Numbered from the stretch's first letter, positions 49,587-59,604 are shown. The stretch: DNA of 64,000 bases from Kiloniellaceae bacterium (GCA_021776195.1 JAJFGK010000102.1:1-64000); one strand, 5' to 3'. The notes: generated by a model not told the origin, from the sequence alone. Numbers and translations: made by a program.

Positions 49587-50354
49587 TCACAGGCCAGCCG
49601 GCGCGGCGGCCCCGATTGCCAAGAAATCCTCGGATTTCAAGCTGGCACCGCCGATCAAGGCCCCCTCGACCCTGGGAATCGCCAACAGCTCCGCTGCATT
49701 GCCCGGCTTCACCGAACCACCGTAGAGAACCCTGATCGCGGCGGCGGTCGAGGCGTCGTAGAGCGCGGACAGAAGCGCGCCGATATGGCCGTGCACCTGG
49801 GCCACATCCTCGGCGGTCGGGGTCAATCCGGTGCCGATGGCCCAGACCGGCTCATAGGCGACGACCAACGCACCGCCGGGGCTGCCGGCAGCCGGCAGCG
49901 AACCGCGGAGCTGTGCCTCCACCACCTCGAGGGCCCGGCCGGCCTCGCGCTCGGCCTTGGTTTCGCCGACACAGACGATCGGGACGAGACCCGCGCTCTG
50001 CGCCGCCTCGGCCTTGGCCCGCACCAGATCGTCGCCCTCGGCGTGGTTCTGGCGGCGCTCGGAGTGGCCGACGATGACATAGCGACAGCCGCTGTCGGCC
50101 AGCATCGTCGCCGAGATATCGCCGGTATGCGCGCCGCTGTCGGCGACATGGCAGTCCTGGCCGCCCAGGGCCAATGCCGAGCCTTCGAGAAGCGGTGCGA
50201 GACCTTGCAGCAGCGTTGCCGGCGGACAGATCAGCCAGTCGCAGTGCCCCTGCCCGCCCGCCGCGAGACCGTCGACCACGGCCCGGGCCAGGGCCGCGCC
50301 CTCGGCCCGCAGGCCGTTCATTTTCCAGTTTCCCGCTATCAACGGCCGCGTCAT
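49587..50354 (-). CDS. tpiA: triosephosphate isomerase
   Basis: 255 aa. GNWKMNG holds the catalytic Lys, VIVGHSERR the His, [12 protein letters not shown] the Glu base, and [11 protein letters not shown] the phosphate loop. It interconverts DHAP and glyceraldehyde 3-phosphate. ATG 50354 has GGAGGA; a TTG two codons upstream is less likely. It starts the tpiA-secG-pyrG-kdsA series and is divergent from a secreted unknown protein. Confidence 0.97.
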   Translation of the reverse strand: MTRPLIAGNWKMNGLRAEGAALARAVVDGLAAGGQGHCDWLICPPATLLQGLAPLLEGSALALGGQDCHVADSGAHTGDISATMLADSGCRYVIVGHSERRQNHAEGDDLVRAKAEAAQSAGLVPIVCVGETKAEREAGRALEVVEAQLRGSLPAAGSPGGALVVAYEPVWAIGTGLTPTAEDVAQVHGHIGALLSALYDASTAAAIRVLYGGSVKPGNAAELLAIPRVEGALIGGASLKSEDFLAIGAAAPAGL

Positions 50355-50546
50355 CGGCAAGGCTCCTCCAGATTCGAAAGATCGCAGTTTGGTGCCGGCG
50401 CTTCGCTTAGCACACCAGGTCGCCCTTAGCCACGGCCTCGGCGCGCGCCTGGCGCTGTGCGGTCCGTCACAACGGGCCAGGGGCCATCGCTACATATGCA
50501 AGAAGATAGATGGAAGGTATCAACACGGAACGCGGAGGAACAATCG

Positions 50547-51182
50547 ATGTTCAAGAAATCACTGCCCCTTCTTGCCGCCGGTGCCCTGGCCACCTCGCTG
50601 CTCATGTCTCATGGCGCGGCGGCGCACGGGCTGCCACTCCTGAGCGCAATTCAGGATCTGGACGCGAAGCTCGATACCCTTGTTGTGCCCTTCTCTGCCA
50701 GGACGGCCGTGGGCGGGCTCTGCAACGCTGCGGCCGAGAGCAACAGCAATCCTGACATCGTCATCGACAGCGATGGGCTGGACGGCACTTTCGTGGTCAC
50801 CAGTGTCCTGATCATGTCTGCTTTTCCTGGCGTTCCTGAGACCGGATTGGTCAACTTCTCGATCAACTGGCTCCAGATCGACGGCGACCGCTTCGACACC
50901 CGAACGGAAAACATCATGGGCCCAACCGGCGATGCCGGCATCTGGGATTCGGCGGATATTATGGGAACGCCACTGCAGCGATCGGGGGAGTCAGGTGAGC
51001 CCGCCTTGCCGGGCGCGAATTTCCCCCATCAAATCGTCGCGGAGAGCGCCGGGGCGGACGACATCGTTATTGAGTTTTTCTGTCGTTCCGACGACGAAGA
51101 CTACAGCATTGAAAGTGTTCTAATCGCCGGTTGGAAACGCCCGAATGACACCGTCACCGTTACCTATGTTCCCGATCCCTAG
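50547..51182 (+). CDS. secreted protein of unknown function
   Basis: 211 aa. A clear Sec signal peptide (MFKKSLPLLAAGALATSLLM, with a cut likely after GAAA-HG). The mature part is acidic and contains two Cys (GGLCNAAAE and EFFCRSDDED) that could form a disulfide, and beta-rich segments such as TFVVTSVLIMSAFPG and SVLIAGWKRPNDTVTVTYV. I do not recognise a family. GGAGG sits 8 nt before ATG 50547. It is convergent, at 58 nt, with the spermidine-synthase-like gene. Confidence 0.7.
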   Translation: MFKKSLPLLAAGALATSLLMSHGAAAHGLPLLSAIQDLDAKLDTLVVPFSARTAVGGLCNAAAESNSNPDIVIDSDGLDGTFVVTSVLIMSAFPGVPETGLVNFSINWLQIDGDRFDTRTENIMGPTGDAGIWDSADIMGTPLQRSGESGEPALPGANFPHQIVAESAGADDIVIEFFCRSDDEDYSIESVLIAGWKRPNDTVTVTYVPDP

Positions 51183-51240
51183 GCGGTCCACGATCCGAGG
51201 AGATCGCAGACATCGGCCCCAGTCTCCTCGGATCGATCCT

Positions 51241-53490
51241 CTAGCGAAGCACCTCGATGATGTTGGAATAGTCGTCCGTCCAGGGCGCCAGATCGGTGGC
51301 CGGCAGTTCTTGCCAGCCGCCAGGACCTTCCAGCATCGCCAGATCCAAAGCCTGTTCTGCGACCGCGACCCAAAGCGACCTCTTCACATGCTTGGACGCG
51401 GTCTCGACGGGCTTGTGTTTGAGCCACAGGGCCGTCATCCCCGCCTCGCCCACCACGGCGCTCAGGACCCGTAGCAGGTCGAGATGGCGGTTGCTGACAT
51501 GGAACATCAGCATGCCGCCTGGATGCAGTCTGGCGCGGTAGAGCGCCAAGGCTTCCCGGGTCATGAGATGGATCGGCACGGCGTCGGAGCTGTAGGCGTC
51601 GAGGATCATCATATCGAATCGGACCTCGGGTCGCGCCTGGAGCCGAAGCCGGGCGTCGCCCTCGATGAATTCCGTCGACTGTCCTATCGTGCAGTCCCGC
51701 AGCAGGGTGAAAAACGCGCTGTTGCCCGCCAGTTCCACCACCAGGGGATCGATTTCGAAAACCGACCAGCGGTCCCCCGGCCTGGCGTAGCAAAGGGTCG
51801 AACCGGCGCCGAGGCCGACGAGACCGACGTCGAGATCGGGACGCTCCCGCCGAAAGGCCCGGAAGACCTGTCCCAGGGGACCCTGGCGGCTGTAATAGCT
51901 GACCGGCTCCAGCGCCGACGCCTCGTCGAGCAACTGCGCGCCATGCAGAGTCGTGCCGTGATAAAGATGATTGGCGAGGCCGTCGCTCGATGTCTTGACC
52001 CTGTAGATCCCGAAAAAACTCCGCTGCTGGGCCAGCACATCGCCGCCGGCATGGGTGTTGGCAAAGACCAGCAGCGCCACCGCCGCGCCCAGTCCAAAGC
52101 GAAGCGGCCGTTCCTTGAAGCCAAAGATCGCGATGCCGATCAGGCCGAAGAAGATCGGCAGGCCGAAGGGAGTCTCCTTCGAGGGCGCCGGCACCAGGTC
52201 CAGATGATAGATCGTCAAGGCCAGGACCAGAAGGACGAGAGGCAAGGCGAGATCGAGCAAGCGGGTCTTGAGGGAGCCGCCCAGAGGTCCGGGATAGAGC
52301 GCCGCCGCCGCCACGATGGCCAGGCCGTACTCATAGACGCCATCAAACAGCAAAGGAGCCGCCAGGACGTTGAAGGCGCCACCGAGAAATCCGCCGATCG
52401 ACATGCAGAGGTAAAACTCGGTCAGCTGCCCGACCGCAGGGCGGCGCTTGACCAATTCGCCGTGGCAGGAGAGTGCCAGCAGGAAGAATACCGCCAGGTG
52501 CATGGCGACCAGGATACGGATGTCGAGGCCCTGGAACGGCAGGCAGACCAGCGCCCAGACCAGAAGATAGGGCTGCAGTTTGATCACCCATCGATGAGGC
52601 AGGACCGGTCGGCGGGCAAAAACGATGACGAAGGTCAGGAGATAAAGGGCCAGGGGGATCGCCCAGAGCAAGGGACCCGCGGCGATGTCGGTGGTGATGT
52701 GTTGGGTGACGCCCAAGAGCAGGCTGGACGGTGCGAAGGCGAGCGCGACCCAAAGCAATCGCTGCCGCCATGACTTGGCGCCGGACAGGGGCACCGGTTC
52801 CGGGCCGGTTTGCGCCCTGCGCCAGGACCCGGTCCGGCCGGCCGAGATCAGGGCGCAGAGGCCGATCAGCACCAGCAGGAGGGCAAAGCCGCCGGTCCAG
52901 GCGAGGCCCTGCTCCCGCAGGGTCAGGGCCGGCTCCAGCAGAAAGGGAAAGGCGAGAAGGGCGAGGATGCTGCCGAGATTGCTCGCCCCGTAAAGAAAGT
53001 ACGGATCGCCGGCGTCGCGATGGCCGGAAAGGGCAAACCAGCGTTGCAGCAAGGGCGCCGTGGCCGAAACCGCGAAAAAGGGCAGGCCGATCGAGATCGC
53101 CAGCAAGGCGATCAACCCGAAGGTGGGATCCTGATCCGGATCGTAGGCGCCGCGCACCAGGACGGGCAGGCTGGTAAAGGCCAGGGCGACCAGCCCGAGG
53201 TGGATGACCGCCTGCCAGCGCGGCGCGGTCATCCGGCTGATCAGGTGAACATAGCTGTAGCCCAGCAAGAGCAGGGCCTGAAAGAACATCATCGCGGTGT
53301 TCCAGACCGCCGGCGCGCCGCCCAGGAGGGGCAACGCCATCTTGGCGAACAGCGGCTGGATCCAAAACAGTAGTCCCGCACTGATGAAGAGCGTCGCGGC
53401 GAAGAGGGGCACCAGCCCATGGGCCACAAGGGGGCTGGGCACATTAACGGGCCCTACCGGGTAGGTCTCATCGGCGCGCTTCAAGGTCAT
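51241..53490 (-). CDS. membrane-anchored spermidine-synthase-like protein (MFS-like/SpeE fusion)
   Basis: 749 aa. The first 470 residues contain about a dozen hydrophobic helices (LFAATLFISAGLLFWIQPLF; ALLAISIGLPFFAVSATAPL). The C-terminal 250 residues are a SAM/dcSAM Rossmann domain: VGLVGLGAGSTLCYARPGD, VFEIDPLVVELAGN and ILDAYSSDAVPIHLMTREAL, like aminopropyltransferases. Such fusions are widespread but their reaction is not settled. ATG 53490 yields MTLKRADETYP. It stands alone between two genes of unknown role; divergent from the coiled-coil gene over 262 bp in which no RNA gene or ORF was found. Confidence 0.78.
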   Translation of the reverse strand: MTLKRADETYPVGPVNVPSPLVAHGLVPLFAATLFISAGLLFWIQPLFAKMALPLLGGAPAVWNTAMMFFQALLLLGYSYVHLISRMTAPRWQAVIHLGLVALAFTSLPVLVRGAYDPDQDPTFGLIALLAISIGLPFFAVSATAPLLQRWFALSGHRDAGDPYFLYGASNLGSILALLAFPFLLEPALTLREQGLAWTGGFALLLVLIGLCALISAGRTGSWRRAQTGPEPVPLSGAKSWRQRLLWVALAFAPSSLLLGVTQHITTDIAAGPLLWAIPLALYLLTFVIVFARRPVLPHRWVIKLQPYLLVWALVCLPFQGLDIRILVAMHLAVFFLLALSCHGELVKRRPAVGQLTEFYLCMSIGGFLGGAFNVLAAPLLFDGVYEYGLAIVAAAALYPGPLGGSLKTRLLDLALPLVLLVLALTIYHLDLVPAPSKETPFGLPIFFGLIGIAIFGFKERPLRFGLGAAVALLVFANTHAGGDVLAQQRSFFGIYRVKTSSDGLANHLYHGTTLHGAQLLDEASALEPVSYYSRQGPLGQVFRAFRRERPDLDVGLVGLGAGSTLCYARPGDRWSVFEIDPLVVELAGNSAFFTLLRDCTIGQSTEFIEGDARLRLQARPEVRFDMMILDAYSSDAVPIHLMTREALALYRARLHPGGMLMFHVSNRHLDLLRVLSAVVGEAGMTALWLKHKPVETASKHVKRSLWVAVAEQALDLAMLEGPGGWQELPATDLAPWTDDYSNIIEVLR

Positions 53491-53752
53491 GACTTTATTG
53501 TGATCCAGTCGCGTCCCGGGTTGGAAACAAGGCGTGGGGCAGCATAGGGACCGCACCTTTCCAGCAGTTTAAGCCAAGCTTCGCGGGCTGTTGGCCAGTT
53601 TGGACGCTATCTCCACGATTCGGCCCAGAGATATTCCATCGCGACGGAGCCCAAGCGGGGCAAGCGGGAAAGCAGCGCGGTCGCACCGGGGCGTTGTGCG
53701 GAATCGGTCAGATAACTAGAATTGACCGATACCGGTACAGTCCGAGGCTGAA

Positions 53753-55174
53753 ATGTCAGTGGACCATGGCAAGACGACCGAAACGCCAATGAGCCGTGAG
53801 ATCGAGAGTCTTGAAGCTGAGAAACTCCGATTGGAGATCGCCGGTTTACGCAGACTCTTCCTGTTCCGATCGAATTTCTGGCTCGCGGCCCTGCCCACAA
53901 TTCTTGCGCTTGCAGGTGCCTACCAGGTGTACAACTCGGAAATTTTCAACGTCATGAGTGAGAGGCTGGCGCTCAGAAATGAGACACTGGCCCTCAAAAC
54001 GGAAAACCTCACGTTTAAGGAGAATGCACTTCGGACCAGCATTGCCGAGGCGGAAACCGAATTCAAGAAGCGATCGGCCCAGTATTTGGAGCAGGAGCGG
54101 CTGCTCAAGGAAACGTACGATCTGTCGGCTGCCGCCTTGGAAGAGGAATCTCAAGCCTTGCAACGGGACTTTGAGCTTGAGAAAGCCAAACTCGAAACCG
54201 AGAGAGGCAATCTGCTCACCGAGACCGCCAAACTCGAAAAAGAGCAGGAAAAGCTGCAGGCGGAACGGGATGCGCTGCAAACACAGATTTCCGAGTTGCA
54301 GGCGACAGTCGTTCTGGAGCGAAAGATCTCTGGAATTCGTGAAAATATCGACCGTCTTCGCAACTATATCGCGAACGAAGAAACGTATTGCGTGCTTTAT
54401 CATTCCGCGGCTCAAGGCATCAAAGAAACCCTCGCCAACGATGGATCCGAAGAACAAATCCACTTTGTCGAAGAGGCCATCGCCCAATCAACGGACGAAA
54501 CCCTCAAAATCGTGCTGATCGCAATCCGATATGTGGCCAATCCGACGCAAGAGGGTCGGCGCCGGTTGTTACAGGCCTTTGAATCCGCCAGCGACAATGT
54601 CGGTCCCAACTTTTGGGACAACTTCGGCATGGTGCCTTGGAACTTCATCGAGAACGATTGGTCCGTCGCCTTTGAGGCTTGGCAGGCCATTCTCGTCCTG
54701 GCCCGAAATCGGGATCTCGACGACCAAAACTTTGCCCATATCGCCCTGGGATTTCACAGCGGCCACAGTTTCGAGATGCAAGACGTGTTCTCGGACAAGG
54801 AGGTCTTCTTTTATGGGATTTGGCGGGCGCGGAAGCTGATCGGCAGCGACACTCTGGGTGGCCCGTCGAAGGCCCGTGGATTCGAGGTTCTGGCGGCACT
54901 GTATCCGGACGCGTTCATGGTCTGGGCGGCGCAAAACTTGGACGATGCAAAACTCGACACCTACGTCAGAAACCGGATTATTCTGTCGCTTCAGGAGGCC
55001 AAGGGGTCATTTCTGAATGCATTGGACGATAGGCGATTTCCCCGGCAGGTTAACGGCGATTGGCAGGGATGGCTGCGCGACAACGCGGAACTGGCCCGCG
55101 TTTGGAGTTCGGACGATCTCGCCGAGGCCAGGGAGCGCCACTTGAACTTGAGCGGCCCCAGCCCCTACCGGTAG
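53753..55174 (+). CDS. membrane-anchored coiled-coil protein of unknown function
   Basis: 473 aa. One membrane helix (about 42-58, FWLAALPTILALAGAYQVYN), then a long coiled coil (about 65-205, rich in Leu/Glu/Lys/Gln, e.g. LEEESQALQRDFELEKAKLE). The C-terminal 250 residues are globular, with GRRRLLQAFESASDNVGPNF and NFAHIALGFHSGHSFEM suggesting a helical-repeat fold, and aromatic segments (WDNFGMVPWNFIENDW). I do not recognise a family. Third-position GC is clearly lower than in neighbouring genes, suggesting transfer. ATG 53753 follows GAGG; MSREIESLEAEKL at 53789 is an alternative start. It is probably anchored in the inner membrane. Confidence 0.75.
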   Translation: MSVDHGKTTETPMSREIESLEAEKLRLEIAGLRRLFLFRSNFWLAALPTILALAGAYQVYNSEIFNVMSERLALRNETLALKTENLTFKENALRTSIAEAETEFKKRSAQYLEQERLLKETYDLSAAALEEESQALQRDFELEKAKLETERGNLLTETAKLEKEQEKLQAERDALQTQISELQATVVLERKISGIRENIDRLRNYIANEETYCVLYHSAAQGIKETLANDGSEEQIHFVEEAIAQSTDETLKIVLIAIRYVANPTQEGRRRLLQAFESASDNVGPNFWDNFGMVPWNFIENDWSVAFEAWQAILVLARNRDLDDQNFAHIALGFHSGHSFEMQDVFSDKEVFFYGIWRARKLIGSDTLGGPSKARGFEVLAALYPDAFMVWAAQNLDDAKLDTYVRNRIILSLQEAKGSFLNALDDRRFPRQVNGDWQGWLRDNAELARVWSSDDLAEARERHLNLSGPSPYR

Positions 55175-55338
55175 CCGCCGATTTCTTTGCAACCGCGACT
55201 GCCAAAGCGTGAAAAGGGCAGGAGCGGGAAATCGACCGTATTCATGGTTGCTCCGGGACTGGCGCCTTTCTACACTGCCGCGCCTTTCGGCCCCTGCCGA
55301 AAAATGCCTGATCTTGCCGCTGATTTAGGGACTTCGCC

Positions 55339-57219
55339 ATGGGCGCCAAAAAGCTTCTCACCAAGATTGTCGTCTTCACCCTCTTCGGGCTTTTGATCCT
55401 GTCCTTCGCGGTCTGGGGCATCGGCGATATCTTCCGCGGCGGCGGTCAACTCCAGGCCGTCGCCAAGGTCGGCGATCAACTGGTCGAGACCCGCGAGTTC
55501 AGCACCGCCTACTCGCGCGAGGTCAGCCAGTTGAGCCGGCAGTTCGGCGGCGCGCTGGACCGCGAGCAGGCCATCGCCCTGGGCATCGACCAGCGGGTGC
55601 TGCAGGGCCTGATCAGCCGCACCCTGTTCGACCAGCAGGCCCTCAATCTGGGCATGACGGTCACCGAGGATCAGGAGAAGGAGCGGATCCTGAGGGAGCC
55701 CGCCTTTCACGACGAGTTCGGGTCCTTCGACCCGCAGCGCTTTACCAGCGTGTTGCGCAACTCGGGTCTGTCCGAGGGCGGCTACCGCGCCAACCTGCGC
55801 CGCGACGTGATGCGCGGTCAGATCGTCGACGCCCTGATCGACGGCGCCAGCGGCCCCGGTCCCCTGGCCAAGACCTTGTTTGCTTACCGCCAGGAGCAGC
55901 GTAGGGCGCGCTATGTGGTGATCCCGCGCCCTGTGCTCGACGCGGTCGCGGATCCGGATGATTCCGCCCTCGAGGAATTCTACCAGTCCAACCAGAGCGA
56001 TTTCCTGGCCCCCGAATCCCGCAGCGTGACCATGGTCTACCTCTCGCCCGACGACTACCTGAAAGAGGTTTCGGTGAGCGAAGAGGAACTGGTCGAGGGC
56101 TTCGAGCAGCGCCGCGACCAGCTCACCGTCGCCGAGCGCCGCGAGATCGACCAGTTGGTGTTCGGCAACGAAGAAAGCGCCAAGGCCGCCGCGGACCAGG
56201 CCGCCGGCGGCGTTCTTCTGTCGGATATCGCCGCGGCGGACAGCACCGCCAGTCATGTCAACCTGGGCCTGGTCGCGAAGGCCGATCTGCTGCCCACGCT
56301 GGGCGATGCCGCCTTTGCGCTGGAGCAAGGGGGCGTCAGCGCCGCGGTCCAATCGCCGGTCGGCTGGCACGTCCTGCAGGTCATCGCGATCCAGCCCGGC
56401 AAGGAGCCGGTGTTGGAGGAGGTGCGCGAGACGATCCAACGCGATATCGCTCTCGACAAGGCGGTCGACACCATCATCACTTACGTCAACACCTTCAACG
56501 ATGCCCTGGGCAGCGGCGCCTCCATGGAGAGCGCGGCGGCGGACCTCGGGATTCCGGTGCGGCGGATCGACGCCATAACCCGCCAGGGTCAGGACGCCGC
56601 CGGCCAGCCGATCGCGGACCTACCGCCGGCGCCGGTCTTCACCCAGGCCCTGTTCGACACGGCCGAGGGCGAGACCAGCCTGATGACCGAAACCGCCCTG
56701 GGCGGCTACTTCATGGTGCGGGTGGATGCCATTCATGCGCCGGCGCCGCGTGCTCTGGCCGAGGTCCGCGACGACGTGCTCGCTCTGTGGAAGCAAAACC
56801 AGCAGGCCGAGCAAGCCAAGATCGAGGCGGCCGCGCTCATGTTGCGGCTCAGGGACGGCAAGACCCTGGACACCCTGGCGGCGGAAGCCGGCCTCAGCGT
56901 GCTGGAGACCGAGCCGCTGCGGCGCCAGGGCAACGATCCCGCCAGCCTGCCGGCGCGTGGACTGCCGGACGAAATCTTCGGCCTGACCCTGGGCGATGCG
57001 GTGACCGTGAGCGGACAGCAAGGCGAGGTGCTGGCCATCTTGAGCGAGATCGTCCCGGCAAATCCGGCAGCGGCCAGCGCGGACTTCGAGCAGCTTGAAG
57101 CCAATCTGGCCCAGAGCCTGCAGGGCGACCTGGTCGATCAGTTCGTGATCGCTCTGGAGCGCGAGTTTGGCGTCGAGATCTTTCCGGCGCGCATGCAAGA
57201 GGCTCTGGCGGCTTACTGA
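55339..57219 (+). CDS. ppiD: periplasmic folding chaperone PpiD-like (SurA_N/PpiC)
   Basis: 626 aa. One N-terminal membrane helix (IVVFTLFGLLILSFAVWGIG), SurA-like chaperone helices (about 40-190), a PpiC rotamase domain (about 250-360: EIDQLVFGNEESAKAAAD; VNLGLVAKADLLPTLGDAAF; GWHVLQVIAIQPG) and a large C-terminal part. It would assist outer-membrane and periplasmic proteins at the Sec exit. Its stop TGA overlaps the trpE ATG by one base, a common alphaproteobacterial pairing. Confidence 0.93.
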   Translation: MGAKKLLTKIVVFTLFGLLILSFAVWGIGDIFRGGGQLQAVAKVGDQLVETREFSTAYSREVSQLSRQFGGALDREQAIALGIDQRVLQGLISRTLFDQQALNLGMTVTEDQEKERILREPAFHDEFGSFDPQRFTSVLRNSGLSEGGYRANLRRDVMRGQIVDALIDGASGPGPLAKTLFAYRQEQRRARYVVIPRPVLDAVADPDDSALEEFYQSNQSDFLAPESRSVTMVYLSPDDYLKEVSVSEEELVEGFEQRRDQLTVAERREIDQLVFGNEESAKAAADQAAGGVLLSDIAAADSTASHVNLGLVAKADLLPTLGDAAFALEQGGVSAAVQSPVGWHVLQVIAIQPGKEPVLEEVRETIQRDIALDKAVDTIITYVNTFNDALGSGASMESAAADLGIPVRRIDAITRQGQDAAGQPIADLPPAPVFTQALFDTAEGETSLMTETALGGYFMVRVDAIHAPAPRALAEVRDDVLALWKQNQQAEQAKIEAAALMLRLRDGKTLDTLAAEAGLSVLETEPLRRQGNDPASLPARGLPDEIFGLTLGDAVTVSGQQGEVLAILSEIVPANPAAASADFEQLEANLAQSLQGDLVDQFVIALEREFGVEIFPARMQEALAAY

Positions 57220-58730
57220 TGCGTCCCTTTCCGGACTATCAGGCCTTTGAAGCCCGTTACGAGGCAGGCGAAGCGCAGGTCATCTGGACCAGCCTGATCG
57301 CCGATCTGGAGACCCCGGTCTCCGCCTTTTTGAAGCTGGCGCGCAACCGGCCGAATTCCTTTTTGTTCGAATCCGTCGAGGGCGGCTCGACCATCGGGCG
57401 ATACTCCTTCCTCGGCTTCAAGCCGGACCTGCTGTGGCGCTGCTTCGGCGAACGGGCCGAGATCAACCGCCGCGCCCTCAGCGACCCCGACGATTTCCAG
57501 CCCCTGGAGGGCCCGCCGCTCCAGACCCTTCAGGATCTGGCGGACGAATCGCGGATCGCCCTGCCGGAGGGGTTGCCGCCCATGGCCTCGGCGCTGGTCG
57601 GCTACCTGGGCTACGACTGCATCCGCCTGATGGAGGCCATACCCGACAGCAACCGGCCGGTCCTGGACGTGCCCGACGGCCTCTATCTGCGGCCCACTAT
57701 TATTGCCATCTTCGACCGGGTCGAGGACCTCTTGACCCTGGTCACCCCGGTGCGGCCCAGCGGCGACGTGTCGGCCCGTGCCGCCTACGACCGGGCCTGC
57801 GAGCGCCTGGGCGACGTGGTCGAGGATTTCGCCAAGACGATCAGCGAGCCGCGCGACAGCCTGGCGCCTGGCAATGCCCTGGCCGAGGCGGAGTCCAACA
57901 TGGCGCCCGAGTCCTACCGGGCCATGGTGAGCGCCGCCAAGGAGTACATCCTGGCCGGCGATATTTTCCAGGTCGTCCTGTCTCAGCGCTTTTCGGTGCC
58001 CTTCGAGCTTTCGCCCTTTGCCCTCTACCGGGCGCTGCGCCGGCTGAACCCCTCGCCTTTTCTGGTCTTCTTGAACTTCGGCGGGTTCGCTGTCGTGGCC
58101 TCGAGCCCCGAGATCCTGGTACGGCTGCGCGACGGCAAGGTCACGATCCGGCCGATCGCCGGCACCCGCCGGCGCGGCCAGACCCCCGAGGAGGACCGCG
58201 CCCTGGCGGCCGACCTGCTGAGCGACCCCAAGGAACTGGCCGAACACCTGATGCTGCTCGACCTGGGACGCAACGACGTCGGCCGCGTCGCCGAGGTCGG
58301 CACGGTGCAGGTCACCGAGCGCGAGAACGTCGAGCTCTACAGCCATGTGATGCACATCGTCTCCAACGTCGAGGGCGAACTGCGCGCGGGCCTGACCGCG
58401 CTTGACGCCCTGGTGGCGGGCTTTCCCGCCGGCACGGTCTCGGGCGCGCCCAAGGTCCGGGCCATGGAAATCATCGACGAGTTGGAGGCCGACAAGCGCG
58501 GCATCTATTCCGGCTCGATCGGCTACTTCGGCGCCAACGGCTCGATGGACACCTGCATCGCGCTCAGGACCGCGGTGGTCAAGGACGGCCGGATGTACGT
58601 GCAGGCCGGCGCCGGCATCGTCGCCGATTCCGACCCGGAATCCGAACACCAGGAGTGTCGCAACAAGGCCCGCGCCCTGGTCCGCGCCGCCGAGGAAGCG
58701 GTCAACTTCGCGCTCCGCCAGGGAAACTGA
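57219..58730 (+). CDS. trpE: anthranilate synthase component I
   Basis: 503 aa. Chorismate-utilising enzyme: N-terminal FLFESVEGGSTIGRYSFLG holds a variant (LFES) of the LLES element for Trp feedback, then DIFQVVLSQRF, GTRRRGQTPEED, LMLLDLGRNDVGRV and the C-terminal GAGIVADSDPESEHQEC. With the glutaminase TrpG it makes anthranilate. No trpG/trpD/trpC follow: the next gene is convergent. No leader peptide or attenuator is visible upstream, since trpE is directly joined to ppiD. Confidence 0.96.
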   Translation: MRPFPDYQAFEARYEAGEAQVIWTSLIADLETPVSAFLKLARNRPNSFLFESVEGGSTIGRYSFLGFKPDLLWRCFGERAEINRRALSDPDDFQPLEGPPLQTLQDLADESRIALPEGLPPMASALVGYLGYDCIRLMEAIPDSNRPVLDVPDGLYLRPTIIAIFDRVEDLLTLVTPVRPSGDVSARAAYDRACERLGDVVEDFAKTISEPRDSLAPGNALAEAESNMAPESYRAMVSAAKEYILAGDIFQVVLSQRFSVPFELSPFALYRALRRLNPSPFLVFLNFGGFAVVASSPEILVRLRDGKVTIRPIAGTRRRGQTPEEDRALAADLLSDPKELAEHLMLLDLGRNDVGRVAEVGTVQVTERENVELYSHVMHIVSNVEGELRAGLTALDALVAGFPAGTVSGAPKVRAMEIIDELEADKRGIYSGSIGYFGANGSMDTCIALRTAVVKDGRMYVQAGAGIVADSDPESEHQECRNKARALVRAAEEAVNFALRQGN

Positions 58731-58752
58731 AAGAGGCTGGCTTCGGGCCGTT

Positions 58753-59604
58753 TCAGTTCGGGCCGGACCAGGTGGTCATGGCCTCCAGTTTCTTCTGACG
58801 CCGGACATCGGCCTCGAGCTTCCAGTTGCCCTCGAATGCCGCGGACTCCCACGAGCCGTACATGGGATTGGGCAGCGTAATCCAAGAGCTGCCCCAGCGC
58901 GCCAGGTGTTTTTCATAGACCTTCAGGCGGTCCGCCGGCGTGCCGCCGATCTCGTCGGTAAAGTCACCGAGGTTGTCGCCGAACAGCAAGAGAACACGGT
59001 AGTCCTTGGCGACGTGCGCGCGGCGCGGGCTCTTCTCACGGCCCCAGTCGTTCTCGCCGCGCAGCAGAACCGTGTCCATCGCCTCGTTGATCGGGTACCC
59101 CAGCGCCTTGAGATTGGTGCGGGTGCCCTCCTCGTTGGGGTGCTTGCGGTTCGAAAGATAAAAGATCTCGACGCCCTGGGAGGCGGCATAGGCGATGAAC
59201 TCCAGCGAGCCCGGGATCGGTTTCGAGATCGCCGCATCGACATAGGGGCCCCAGGTCTTGCCGCTGTAGTCGGTGCCCTCCTTGATCAGCCAGGCCTCGT
59301 ACTCGCTGTTGTCGAGCACCGTCTCGTCGATATCGAGGATAACCGCCGGCGGTTTGTCCTGGTAGGCGCCGGCCTGCTCCAGCGCCGCGGTCCAGTCCTT
59401 GTCCGCCAAGGCCTGGTCCAGCATGAGCCGGGCCAGGCGATAGCCGGCCAGCGCGGTGGCCTTGAACTCGACCGAGGTCTGGGTCCACAAGGTGGCGTTC
59501 AGCAGGTCGTTGTGGGTCGTCGCCTTCAGGTCCTTGGCATGGGCGCCGGCGGCGCCAAGGACCAATCCGGCACAAAGAAGAAATGCGGCCAAAAATCGTG
59601 TCAT
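58753..59604 (-). CDS. secreted acid phosphatase of the HAD class B / lipoprotein e(P4)-like family
   Basis: 283 aa. Sec signal peptide (MTRFLAAFLLCAGLVLGAAG, cut near AHA-KD; no lipobox, so it is likely soluble in the periplasm). HAD motif I VILDIDETVLDNSEYEAWL (double Asp), FYLSNRKHPNEEG as motif II, and LLLFGDNLGDF as motif IV. Such enzymes release phosphate from nucleotides (5'-nucleotidase or NMN phosphatase). Conserved Asp residues are present. ATG 59604 with GGAG upstream. Confidence 0.88.
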   Translation of the reverse strand: MTRFLAAFLLCAGLVLGAAGAHAKDLKATTHNDLLNATLWTQTSVEFKATALAGYRLARLMLDQALADKDWTAALEQAGAYQDKPPAVILDIDETVLDNSEYEAWLIKEGTDYSGKTWGPYVDAAISKPIPGSLEFIAYAASQGVEIFYLSNRKHPNEEGTRTNLKALGYPINEAMDTVLLRGENDWGREKSPRRAHVAKDYRVLLLFGDNLGDFTDEIGGTPADRLKVYEKHLARWGSSWITLPNPMYGSWESAAFEGNWKLEADVRRQKKLEAMTTWSGPN

